From Gemmatimonadota bacterium (GTDB taxonomy: Bacteria; Gemmatimonadota; Gemmatimonadetes; Gemmatimonadales; Gemmatimonadaceae), in the NCBI GenBank assembly GCA_021299375.1, contig JAJTGR010000033.1, positions 124,001-188,000 on the forward strand: 64,000 bases of DNA. Reading direction: 5' to 3'. The number at the start of each line of letters is the position of its first letter. Position 1 is the first letter of the stretch. The notes beneath the pieces are model-generated. The model saw only the letters and a program-made list of their open reading frames with translations. It was not told the origin of the DNA and ran no database searches. A program made the translations under genes and the position numbers. Shown here one piece after another: positions 1 through 7,246 of the stretch.

Positions 1-1405
1 GTCGTGGCGCCCCCTCGATGGAGTACGCACCAGAATAGGGGCCCTCGACATACGACCCGATGTTGCGCCCTTCCTCCAATCGATCCGTGAAGGGCGTCGT
101 CGGACGTGACAGGATGCGTGACTCGCGGGTGGTTTGTTCGGTGCGATCCAGTGCGCCCGTCCATTCCAGCAAGCCGCCCGCCAATGCCAGTCGCGCGCGA
201 GTGCCGAGGCGCAGCCCGCGGTCGTTTTGAAATGAGTTGCGCCCGGGTTCGAGATCGATGCGCTCGGGGGCATCAAAGCGGAGTTGCCACCAGTCGAGAC
301 GCGAATCGAGGCTGAAGCGCGGTGTGGTACCGGCGGTATTGCGGATGTCGGGAACGGCGCCTAGTTGCAACCGATAGGCCACCTGGCCCGCGCCGCGAAT
401 GATCGACGTGCTGCTGAGCGTGCGGGCGCTGCGCGTTTCGGCAACGTTTCCGGTGATGGTCAGCGCATGCCGGTCCGATGCGAAGGCGCGACCTCCCACA
501 ACATTCCCCTCGGCAGTCCGGGGATCGAATCGGCCGGCAAACTCCGGTGAGGCAGCGGCCGCACGCGTGTCCACGATGATAGCACCCTGCGTAAGGTCTC
601 CCCAGCGCGCCGAGGGGATGCCGCGAATGACTTCCACTCGTTCGAGGGTCGAGGCCGGAATGCGCCGCAGGTCGACACCGCCTCCCGCCGTCGAGGCGCT
701 CGGGGCAATCTCACCGCGTGCACCGATGCCCTGCAGATTAGCATTGTTGGACAACGGGACGCCGTCGAGCACGATGAGCGTGCCAGCGGCGCCGATATCG
801 CCGGCTGAGGGACCGTTTACGCCGCCGGCGCCGCCCAAGCCATTTTGCGCCAGCGCCCGAAGCGAGAACTGCGCGCTGGCGTCGAGTCCGGGCGGCTGGA
901 GTGGCGTACCGGGAATGAGCTCCAGCACGCCTTGCAGGCTCGCGGCGATCTGATTTGCAATGGCGTCACGGTCAATGACGCTGGCGCTTCCCAATTCCCC
1001 GCGTGCGCGACCGGACTGATCGGCGGTGACGATCAGTTGGTCGAGCTGCAAGGCGCTCGTGGCAATGATGAGATCGAGGGTCACGCTTCCCGTGACAGGA
1101 ACGGTGAGCGGCGTTCGGCTGGGGGCGAAGCCGAGTCGTCTGGCTGAGAGCACCTGCGGCCCCGGCGGGGCATTTCGCAGAGTGTAACGTCCGAGTGAGT
1201 CTGTTCGCGTCTGGAGCGCTGTCCCCTCAAGGGACACGGTAGCGCCCGCAAGTCCTGTCGCGCTTCCGCGCACGCGGACAATCCCGGTGATCAGAGTCCC
1301 AGTATCCTGCGCCGCGGCGAGCGGTGCACGCAGCACGAGCGCGGCGCCTGCAACACAGACGGCAATGAGAAGTCTCACGGCGGCGGGCTGGCGCGAGGAA
1401 GGCAT
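1..1405 (-). CDS. TonB-dependent receptor, N-terminal part (3' end outside window)
   Basis: An uninterrupted minus-strand frame of 468 codons starts at ATG 1405 and runs off the left edge, so the barrel C-terminus is missing. Residues 1-33 form a Sec signal peptide ending LAAAQ. About residues 38-120 look like a carboxypeptidase-regulatory-like beta-sandwich (GIVRVRGSATGLAGATVSL, then DSLGRYTLRNAPPG). A TonB plug domain follows: GVLELIPG, the LIVLDGVPLSNN motif, and RVEVIRGIPSARWGDLTQGAI. Such receptors sit in the outer membrane and import bound ligands using TonB energy; the substrate cannot be read from this part. No SusD gene is adjacent on the visible side. The family call is firm. The start is chosen because it gives a clean signal peptide. 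Confidence 0.88.
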   Translation of the reverse strand, partial: MPSSRQPAAVRLLIAVCVAGAALVLRAPLAAAQDTGTLITGIVRVRGSATGLAGATVSLEGTALQTRTDSLGRYTLRNAPPGPQVLSARRLGFAPSRTPLTVPVTGSVTLDLIIATSALQLDQLIVTADQSGRARGELGSASVIDRDAIANQIAASLQGVLELIPGTPLQPPGLDASAQFSLRALAQNGLGGAGGVNGPSAGDIGAAGTLIVLDGVPLSNNANLQGIGARGEIAPSASTAGGGVDLRRIPASTLERVEVIRGIPSARWGDLTQGAIIVDTRAAAASPEFAGRFDPRTAEGNVVGGRAFASDRHALTITGNVAETRSARTLSSTSIIRGAGQVAYRLQLGAVPDIRNTAGTTPRFSLDSRLDWWQLRFDAPERIDLEPGRNSFQNDRGLRLGTRARLALAGGLLEWTGALDRTEQTTRESRILSRPTTPFTDRLEEGRNIGSYVEGPYSGAYSIEGAPR

Positions 1406-1716
1406 TGCGAATACGGGCGATGGAAACGTCGGGCACGGTGCGACAAATACTTGTCAGCCTGATTTGCAGTGTGCTCAACAAGCACAAGTTGCAATGTGCA
1501 GTTGGGAACTGAAAATGGAAACCGAGTGGCAATGAACCGTGCGGCATGATTCCTGGAGGGCCGGCCACTGCCGCTGGGAACTGCCACTGCGAGTTGGGGT
1601 AACCGGCCTCTGCAATTGAAGACTGCCTCTGCGGTTCGGGACTGCACCTGCGGTCTGGGATGGAAAGTGCGGGGGCGCCATCCGCACCTGCGACTGCGGT
1701 GCCACTCAAGAGACCA
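1406..1716. other. Intergenic region between divergent genes, with degenerate repeats
   Basis: This 311-bp gap separates the receptor start (1405, minus) from the secreted-protein start (1717, plus). I see no gene in it. Its right half is occupied by degenerate copies of an approximately 20-bp unit listed separately, and the remaining sequence around 1440-1530 is locally AT-richer than its surroundings, which fits promoter DNA for the divergent pair. No clear -35/-10 pair could be assigned. Confidence 0.5.
1577..1665. repeat. Degenerate tandem repeat, about 20-bp unit (short array)
   Basis: Four or five imperfect copies of a unit resembling GGGACTGCCTCTGCGGTT follow one another at 19-22 bp spacing: GGGAACTGCCACTGCGAG, then GACTGCCTCTGCGGTTC, then GGGACTGCACCTGCGGTC. 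The same unit recurs in larger number between 2340 and 2640, on the other side of the 1717-2331 gene. It lies outside predicted coding sequence. The unit type is clear by eye; the exact array limits are approximate. Confidence 0.6.
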
Positions 1717-2331
1717 ATGACGAATTCACTCCGACTGACTCCAGTCATCGCCACCCTGCTCCTCGCGACCTCCCCGCTCGGCGCGCAGACCCGCGGCGCG
1801 CAGGTCACCCTGCAAGCGGGGATTGCCTCGGCCGCCGACGCCTACCAATCGAACTGCGGGCACTCAAGTCTCGCGTTCGGAGTCGACGTGCAAGGCAAGG
1901 GACGAGTCTTCCCCCAGGCGTCGCTCGAGCGCTTCACCGGGGCCGGTGGCGGCGACGTACTCTGCATCCCGGCGCCGACCGCGGGTGGCTCGACAGTGGG
2001 CGGTCTTCGTCTCGAAGGGGCGACGCGACTCGGAATTGGCTTCGGCGCTCGGAGTGCGCCGCGCGCGGTGCAGCTCGAGGGCGTGGTGAGCGGTGGACTG
2101 ATCTCGGGTCGCAACGGCTTCGTCGATCGCCCTGATGACGACCGCCGTCGCGTGAGGCCACAAGTCGGAGGGCAAGGCTCTCTCGTGGTGGCGCGGGTGC
2201 TGCTGCTCTCGGCCGCGATGCACTGGACGCGGCTGACACTCGATGCCGTCTCGCCGACGGGGAATGCCGGGAGGTTGCGTACCGAGTGGTCGCCCGTGGT
2301 GACGATGCACATTGGCGTGCGCTTTCCGTGA
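1717..2331 (+). CDS. Secreted hypothetical protein, probable outer-membrane/periplasmic
   Basis: The product is 204 residues. It starts with MTNSLRLTPVIATLLLATSP and a cleavage site near LGAQ, a standard Sec signal peptide. An in-frame upstream ATG at 1660 would add 19 residues encoded by the repeat array and destroy the signal, so ATG 1717 is preferred. The mature part is rich in Gly, Ala, Val and Arg, with alternating hydrophobic stretches (VQLEGVVSGGLISG, SLVVARVLLLSAAMHW, VVTMHIGVRF) and a C-terminal aromatic residue (RFP end). This is compatible with a small beta-barrel or autotransporter-like outer-membrane protein. No catalytic motif is seen and no family is recognised. Repeat DNA flanks it on both sides. 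Confidence 0.65.
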   Translation: MTNSLRLTPVIATLLLATSPLGAQTRGAQVTLQAGIASAADAYQSNCGHSSLAFGVDVQGKGRVFPQASLERFTGAGGGDVLCIPAPTAGGSTVGGLRLEGATRLGIGFGARSAPRAVQLEGVVSGGLISGRNGFVDRPDDDRRRVRPQVGGQGSLVVARVLLLSAAMHWTRLTLDAVSPTGNAGRLRTEWSPVVTMHIGVRFP

Positions 2332-2339
2332 GGAAGGGC

Positions 2340-2455
2340 AACTGCGGGTGGGGTGAACTGCTACTGCGGGTGGGGGTGAACTGCTACCACGGTTTTGGAC
2401 TGCCACTGCAGTTCTGGACTACCACGGCGGTTTGGGAGCCCTGCGGTTTGGGTTG
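2340..2455. repeat. Degenerate tandem repeat, left arm of a large inverted repeat
   Basis: About six imperfect units (AACTGCTACTGCGGGTGGGG, AACTGCTACCACGGTTTTGG, ACTGCCACTGCAGTTCTGG, ACTACCACGGCGGTTTGGG) run head-to-tail. The same unit in reverse orientation fills 2535-2640, so the two arrays can pair into a long imperfect cruciform between the convergent genes ending at 2331 and 2616. Confidence 0.65.
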
Positions 2456-2497
2456 AGGTTGGGCATCACCCTGGCCGCACGCCCCATCCAACCTCAA
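2453..2497. terminator. Stem-loop inside the inverted repeat
   Basis: TTGAGGTTGG (2453-2462) pairs perfectly with CCAACCTCAA (2488-2497) around a 25-nt loop. It lies between convergent genes. No T-tract follows, so termination activity is inferred from position only. Confidence 0.4.
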
Positions 2498-2502
2498 GGA
2501 AT

Positions 2503-2530
2503 GCCCCGACCGGCAACGCCGGTCCGGGGC
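2503..2530. terminator. Strong GC hairpin at the centre of the inverted repeat
   Basis: GCCCCGACCGGC (2503-2514) pairs with GCCGGTCCGGGGC (2518-2530), giving 12 base pairs with one bulged C and a 3-nt loop. Its place at the centre of the repeat-built palindrome between two convergent genes suggests a bidirectional terminator or RNA stabiliser. There is no U-run. Confidence 0.45.
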
Positions 2531-2534
2531 CATC

Positions 2535-2640
2535 CACTCCCACCCCAACTGCCGTGTTCCCCAACCGCAGTAGCCGTCCAGAACCGCCGTGGCAGTCCAA
2601 GACCGCAGTGGAAGTTCACCCCGCCCGCAGTGGCCGTTCG
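2535..2640. repeat. Degenerate tandem repeat, right (inverted) arm
   Basis: Read on the minus strand the units are GGCCACTGCGGGCGGGGTG, AACTTCCACTGCGGTCTTGG, ACTGCCACGGCGGTTCTGG and ACGGCTACTGCGGTTGGGG, matching the left arm in opposite orientation. The array enters the 3' end of the symporter gene: the last codons (ERPLRAG) and its TGA stop are repeat sequence. Confidence 0.65.
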
Positions 2641-4292
2641 TCCTGCTCGCCACGCCCAAAACTCAACGCCGACCCCACCACGACCACGACCACCGCCCCA
2701 ATGACGTTGTGCCACAGGAAACTCACCTGTGGCGCCCCGAAACTCACCGCCGCCACCGCACCCATGCCGGCCAGCAGCCCCACGAACGCGCCCAGCGCCC
2801 GCGTCCGCTTGATCATCGCCAGCAGGAACACGCCGAGAATGGAGCCGTAGAAGAACGACCCGAACCGGTTCACCACCTCGATGAGTGACCCGAGCGTGGC
2901 TGCATAGGTGGCCACCACCATCGCGAATACACCCCAGATCGCCGTGGCCACGCGACCGGCGGCGAGGTAGTGCGAGTCGCTGCCTTCGGGTTTGACCCAC
3001 CGCTGATAGAAGTCCACCACCGACGCCGTGGACAGTGAGTTCAGCTCGGCGGCAATGCTCGACATGGCCGCGGCCAACACCGCCGCCAGGAACACACCGG
3101 CGAAGCCGAGCGGCAGGTGATCGAGCACCAGGCGCGGGATGATGTAGTTCACGTCGCGCGAGCTCTCGCCGGTGGCGGCGGCGGCGGCGTCGAGTGCTTC
3201 CTTGCGCACGCCGTCGAGGGCGGCATTCTGCTCGCGGAACACCTGCAGCGGCGCGTCGCCCTGCACCGTGGCGGCCTCGCGCGCGGCCTGGTCACGCGCC
3301 GCCAGAGCGGCCGTGTAGCGAGCCTCGAGCCCCGCGTACACCGCCGGCTGCTGCTCGCGCAGCGCGGCGTCGTGGCGCGGGTTGTACAGCATGGGCGCCG
3401 GCGTGAAGGTGTAGAACAGGAACACCAGCACGCCGATGAGCAGGATCAGCGCCTGCAGCGGGATCTTCCAGTACGCGCTCATGAGGAGCGAGCTGCGCGC
3501 TTCGTCGACCGATTTGGCGGCGAGATAGCGTTGTACCTGGCTCTGGTCGGTGCCGAAGTACGACAGCATCAGGAACGTGCCGCCCAGGATGCCCGACCAG
3601 AACGTGTACGTCTCGGTCAGGGTGAACGAAAAGTCGAACACCTTGAGCCGCCCCGTACTGCCCGCAATGCGCAGCGCGTCGTCGAGCGGCACCGGCAGTC
3701 GCATGACCAGTACCGCCACAATGGCAAACAGCGCGCCCACGATGACCACCATCTGCTTCACGTCGGCCCAGGCCACCGCCTCCACGCCGCCGATGACGGT
3801 GTACAGAATGGTCGGCACGCCGATGAGCAGCACGCACCACGTGAGGTCCCACCCGAAGATCGCCGACAGCACCACGCTGGGTGCGGCGATGATGGTGCCC
3901 GCCGACATGCCGCGCGAGAGCAGGAACAGGAAGCTGGTCAGCGAGCGCGTCTTGGCGTCGAAGCGCTTTTCGAGGAACTCGTAGGCGGTGAACACCTTCG
4001 CGCCGTGCAGGAACGGCACGATGGTGACGCCCAACAGCACCATGGCGATGGGCAGCCCGAAGTAGAACTGCACGAAGCGCAGGCCGTCAGTGGCGCCCTG
4101 GCCGGTGGTGCCGATGAGCGTGATGGCCGACAGCTGCGTGGCCATGACGCTGAGCCCCACCGCCCACCACGGGAGGCTGCGGCCGGCCAGGAAGTAGCCT
4201 TCGAGATTCTTCGTGCCGCGGGTGCGGCGCAGGCCGTCGACCACGACAACCAGCAGGTACACCGCCACGATGACCCAGTTGATCCAGTGCAT
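2616..4292 (-). CDS. Sodium:solute symporter (SSS family)
   Basis: The product is 558 residues, a normal SSS length, with about 13 hydrophobic segments beginning MHWINWVIVAVYLLVVV. SSS hallmarks include LEGYFLAGRSLPWWAVGLS near residue 31, the QLSAITLIGTTGQGATDGL segment, and AAAMSSIAAELNSLST in the C-terminal half, which corresponds to the sodium-binding region. A polar insertion at about residues 305-375 (Ala-, Arg- and Glu-rich) lies in a loop between membrane helices. These inner-membrane proteins couple sodium entry to uptake of sugars, amino acids or carboxylates; the substrate is not evident. The gene follows a 31-codon membrane ORF by 10 nt. Its 3' end runs into the degenerate repeat array, which supplies the final residues. 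Confidence 0.9.
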   Translation of the reverse strand: MHWINWVIVAVYLLVVVVDGLRRTRGTKNLEGYFLAGRSLPWWAVGLSVMATQLSAITLIGTTGQGATDGLRFVQFYFGLPIAMVLLGVTIVPFLHGAKVFTAYEFLEKRFDAKTRSLTSFLFLLSRGMSAGTIIAAPSVVLSAIFGWDLTWCVLLIGVPTILYTVIGGVEAVAWADVKQMVVIVGALFAIVAVLVMRLPVPLDDALRIAGSTGRLKVFDFSFTLTETYTFWSGILGGTFLMLSYFGTDQSQVQRYLAAKSVDEARSSLLMSAYWKIPLQALILLIGVLVFLFYTFTPAPMLYNPRHDAALREQQPAVYAGLEARYTAALAARDQAAREAATVQGDAPLQVFREQNAALDGVRKEALDAAAAATGESSRDVNYIIPRLVLDHLPLGFAGVFLAAVLAAAMSSIAAELNSLSTASVVDFYQRWVKPEGSDSHYLAAGRVATAIWGVFAMVVATYAATLGSLIEVVNRFGSFFYGSILGVFLLAMIKRTRALGAFVGLLAGMGAVAAVSFGAPQVSFLWHNVIGAVVVVVVGSALSFGRGEQDERPLRAG

Positions 4293-4302
4293 GATCGGCC
4301 GG

Positions 4303-4398
4303 TCAGGCGGTGTAGCGGGACTGCAGCAGCCAGAGCAGCGCGAGCGTCATCACCTGGATGACCAGCACGCGCACCAGCGTCGATTGGAAGTGCGACAT
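4303..4398 (-). CDS. Tiny membrane protein (31 aa) upstream of the symporter
   Basis: ATG 4398 opens a 31-codon frame, MSHFQSTLVRVLVIQVMTLA followed by LLWLLQSRYTA, with one strong transmembrane helix and a positively charged end. It ends 10 nt before the symporter start on the same strand, which suggests cotranscription. Small hydrophobic partners upstream of SSS transporters are known in other lineages, although this one is shorter than the DUF485 type. The frame could be extended upstream to 4548, but the added part is Arg-rich and unlikely. No strong ribosome binding site is visible; a TACCTT box lies just upstream, so a very short leader is possible. The evidence is hydrophobicity and context only. 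Confidence 0.5.
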   Translation of the reverse strand: MSHFQSTLVRVLVIQVMTLALLWLLQSRYTA

Positions 4399-4607
4399 GC
4401 GGGGAAAAGGTAGTGGGCGACCGCCGCGGCCGCTCCGGTGTCGGCACCGGGTGGCGTGCAGACTCCGACGGATCAACCGCAGCACGTCACCCACCTCGCC
4501 GGGGCGGCGAGTGGCCCTCCAGCCGCTCTCGCTCCCGTTTGCTGTCACCGCGGCCCCACGCTACCTTCCCGCCGGTCCAATCCTGCCCCGGGGGGCCTGC
4601 GCGTCCC

Positions 4608-4663
4608 GATAGGCTGCGACGGCGTAGCCGGGGGCGGACGTAGGCCGCAGGCGGCACCCTATC
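4608..4663 (+). ncRNA. Candidate structured leader element (three-way fold)
   Basis: GATAGGCTGC (4608-4617) pairs with GCACCCTATC (4654-4663) with one C:C mismatch, giving a 9-bp closing stem. It encloses two small hairpins: GGC-GTA-GCC (4621-4629) and GCGG-ACGTAGG-CCGC (4634-4648). The element ends 10 nt before the ATG of the kinase gene, so it would lie in its leader if transcribed. It could be a regulatory RNA or a dispersed palindromic repeat. No known riboswitch is recognised. Confidence 0.35.
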
Positions 4664-4673
4664 CATTTCGCAG

Positions 4674-6608
4674 ATGGCAGCGTCGGGGCGTCCCGATCTC
4701 GTCCCGCCAGGAGCAGGCCGACCGACGGCGACGTTGGAGGGACTGCTCGAGGCGCTTCCTGCCTCCGCCGTGCTCTTCGGCGCGGACGGTCACGCGGTGG
4801 CCGTCAATCGGCTCGGACGCGGGTGCTTTGTCATCGACGAGCGGGCGCCGCTACCCTCGCAGCCAATGGCGGTGGTGTTGCAGCTGTTCGGGACCCCGGC
4901 GCTCGACGCCGCCCAAGCGGCAGCCCGCGGGGCATCGCCGGAGACCTGCACCATCCCCAATGGCCGCACGGGACGGATGACCGAGGTGCGCGCTGTGGCG
5001 TTCGGCAAGGATCTGGTGCTGGTGACAGCGGTGGATGTTGGCGACCGGGATGCCGAACGGCAGCGCCTGGCGCGCGCCGAGCGCGAGCGACGTGGGCTGC
5101 TGGCGCTGATCCCCGGAGCGGTCAGGCTGGTGGGCCTCGCCGGCCACATCGACAGCGCGAACGATGAGGCGATGGCTGAACATGCCGAAGGGCCGCCGGC
5201 AGATGTCCGTGCGCTCTGGGAGCGCGATGCGCCCTATGACCTCGTGCATCACCGACCCCTCGGCCTGCTCGACGTCCCGGCGATGCGGGCGCTCGCCGGG
5301 CAGATCGTTCGGGGCCAGCGGCTCGAGGTCCGGCGTCGGAGTGGTCGCCGCGTGGTGGAGGCGTACGCTGCGCCGGTGACGAACGACAGCGGACAGGTGC
5401 TGGGGGCGGTGCTGATCGACGTCGACGTGACCGAGAGCGAGCGGCTGGTCGAGGAGCGCTCGCGGGCGCTCCTCGCCACGCACGAGGAGCAGGTGCGCGA
5501 ACGCCGCCTGTCGGCGGTCGGCCAGCTCGCCGCCGGCGTCATGCACGATGTCAACAATGCCCTCAACCCCATCATGGCCGCGGCCTATCTGCTGCGGCAT
5601 CACGCCGAGTCGCCGGCGGCCGTGCGCGACTACGCGGACCGTATTCGCAAGGCAGCCGAGATCGGGGCCGCGACGGCGTCACGCGTGGGGCGGTTCATCC
5701 GTCAGGAGCCGGTGCACGCGGGTGGCGACGAAGAGGTGGACGTGTCGGTGCTGGCCGACGAGGTGCTCGACCTGACCGAGCCCATGCGTCTGCGCCGCTC
5801 CAGCGAAACCGGCGAGGTGCGCATCGTCCGCAGCTTCGCCGAGGCCGCCCGCATGCGCGGAATCCCCGGCGAGATTCGTGAGGCACTGCTCAATCTTGTG
5901 CAGAACGCCATCGACGCCATGCCCGATGGCGGAACGCTCACCGTGCGGACGGCGCGGGAAGGCACGGACGCCTGTATTGCCGTGCGCGATACCGGGGTCG
6001 GCATGAGCGCCGAGGTGCGCGACCGCGCCTTCGAGCCGTTCTTCACGACCAAGGGCTCGAAGGGGTCGGGGCTCGGGCTGGCCGAGGTGTACGGCATTGT
6101 GCGGCGGCACCGCGGCACGGCGACGATCTCGTCCGTCCCCGGCCATGGTACGGAAATCACGTTGCGCTTCCCGGCGGTCTCCTCGCCGGCGGCTGTTCAG
6201 GTGGCCCCCGAACCCGCTCCGCAGGCGCCGCGCCGGATTCTGGTGGTCGAGGATCATGAGGACGGGCGCGAGTTCCTGCGCCGCATCCTCGAGGGCGACG
6301 GGCACACGGTGGACGCCGTGGGCAGTTGTCAGGGCGCCCGGGATCGGCTCGGCGCGTCGGCCGAGGCGCCCTACGATCTTCTCCTCACCGATGTCGGTCT
6401 GCCGGATGGCAGCGGCTGGGATTTGGTCCGCGAGGCGAAAGCCGCCCACCCTCGCCTGCGGATCGGGGTGATCACCGGCTGGGAGCCGATGGCCGGAGCG
6501 GAAAAGGTCCGCGAGGCGGAGTTCGTCCTCCGCAAGCCGTTGCGGGCGGCAGAACTGAAGGCTCACATTGCGACGGGACCTTCCCTCGCGTCACCCTCTC
6601 ACGCGTAA
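4674..6608 (+). CDS. Soluble hybrid sensor histidine kinase / response regulator
   Basis: The product is 644 residues with no signal peptide or membrane helix, so it should be cytosolic. The N-terminal half contains two PAS-like sensory regions (about 20-125 and 135-265). The H-box GVMHDVNNALNPI carries the phospho-accepting His 291. The HATPase region has the N-box NLVQNAIDAMPDGG (Asn 411), the G1 box DTGVGM, the F-box FEPFFTTK and the G2 box GSGLGLAEVYG. A receiver domain follows from about residue 520 (ILVVEDHEDG), with predicted phospho-acceptor Asp 573 (LLLTDVGLPDG) and conserved Lys 621 (LRKPL). The next gene, an ANTAR response regulator, begins 4 nt after the stop and is its probable partner. 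The input signal is unknown. The start ATG follows a foldable leader. Confidence 0.9.
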   Translation: MAASGRPDLVPPGAGRPTATLEGLLEALPASAVLFGADGHAVAVNRLGRGCFVIDERAPLPSQPMAVVLQLFGTPALDAAQAAARGASPETCTIPNGRTGRMTEVRAVAFGKDLVLVTAVDVGDRDAERQRLARAERERRGLLALIPGAVRLVGLAGHIDSANDEAMAEHAEGPPADVRALWERDAPYDLVHHRPLGLLDVPAMRALAGQIVRGQRLEVRRRSGRRVVEAYAAPVTNDSGQVLGAVLIDVDVTESERLVEERSRALLATHEEQVRERRLSAVGQLAAGVMHDVNNALNPIMAAAYLLRHHAESPAAVRDYADRIRKAAEIGAATASRVGRFIRQEPVHAGGDEEVDVSVLADEVLDLTEPMRLRRSSETGEVRIVRSFAEAARMRGIPGEIREALLNLVQNAIDAMPDGGTLTVRTAREGTDACIAVRDTGVGMSAEVRDRAFEPFFTTKGSKGSGLGLAEVYGIVRRHRGTATISSVPGHGTEITLRFPAVSSPAAVQVAPEPAPQAPRRILVVEDHEDGREFLRRILEGDGHTVDAVGSCQGARDRLGASAEAPYDLLLTDVGLPDGSGWDLVREAKAAHPRLRIGVITGWEPMAGAEKVREAEFVLRKPLRAAELKAHIATGPSLASPSHA

Positions 6609-6612
6609 CCTC

Positions 6613-7215
6613 ATGTCGGACCTCCCCTCGACAATTCGCGTCCTCGTGGCCGAAGACAATGCGCTCGAGCGCTCCATGCTGGTCGACCTGCTCGGCGCGC
6701 TGGGCCACATGGTGGTTGCCGAGGTGGACAGCGGGACGGAGGCCATCGAGAAGGCCCAGCAATTCACGCCCGATGCCGTGCTGCTCGACATGCACATGCC
6801 GGGCGCCAGCGGCGTCCAGGCTGCGGAGGAGATTGCCAACGCGTTGCCCGGTACGGCCGTGGTGCTCATCACGGGCGACCTGTCGCTCACGCTGTCGTCG
6901 GCCGATGTGCTTCGCAGCACCGCGGTGGCGCTGCTGCCCAAGCCCACGCCACCCACGACGCTCGATGCCACGCTGCGCATGGCCGTCACGCGGGCGCGTG
7001 AGCTCATTGAAGCCAGGCGTGAAGCCGCCGAAGCCAGACAGCAGCTCGAGGCCCGCAAGCTCATCGAGCGCGCCAAGGGCATCCTGATGCGGCGCACCGG
7101 CAGCACCGAGCAGGAAGCCTACCGCATCATGCAGCGCAGCAGCCAGGACCGCTGCGTGCGCATGGTGGACATCGCCAAGGCTGTGATCGACTCCGAGCCC
7201 GGGATGAAGGCATAG
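6613..7215 (+). CDS. ANTAR-domain response regulator (transcription antiterminator)
   Basis: The product is 200 residues from ATG 6613, 4 nt after the kinase stop; an in-frame ATG at 6568 lies inside the kinase gene and is unlikely. The N-terminal receiver has the acidic pair E14-D15 (VLVAEDN) and phospho-acceptor Asp 59 (VLLDMHMPG). A linking coiled coil of Ala/Glu/Arg heptads (about 130-155) leads to a C-terminal ANTAR domain, with LIERAKGILMRRTGSTEQEA and a terminal ARxIA-like helix (VRMVDIAKAVID). ANTAR proteins of the AmiR/NasR/EutV type bind paired hairpins in nascent RNA and prevent termination. Here the kinase upstream probably phosphorylates the receiver to control this. The target RNA is not identified. 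Confidence 0.9.
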   Translation: MSDLPSTIRVLVAEDNALERSMLVDLLGALGHMVVAEVDSGTEAIEKAQQFTPDAVLLDMHMPGASGVQAAEEIANALPGTAVVLITGDLSLTLSSADVLRSTAVALLPKPTPPTTLDATLRMAVTRARELIEARREAAEARQQLEARKLIERAKGILMRRTGSTEQEAYRIMQRSSQDRCVRMVDIAKAVIDSEPGMKA

Positions 7216-7246
7216 CACCCCGGGGGCGCTCGGACGTCGTCCGCCG

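Noticed and set aside
1577-2640. Repeat arrays as a CRISPR locus
   Set aside because: The units are contiguous and degenerate without unique spacers, and there are no cas genes.
2384-2659. Minus-strand frame of 91 codons with repeated Trp/Cys/Gly pattern
   Set aside because: The translation only reflects the degenerate DNA repeats and overlaps the symporter end.
4608-4663. Leader fold as a canonical ANTAR two-hexaloop target
   Set aside because: The internal loops are 3 and 7 nt and lack the A1/G4 hexaloop pattern, so only a generic structured element is claimed.
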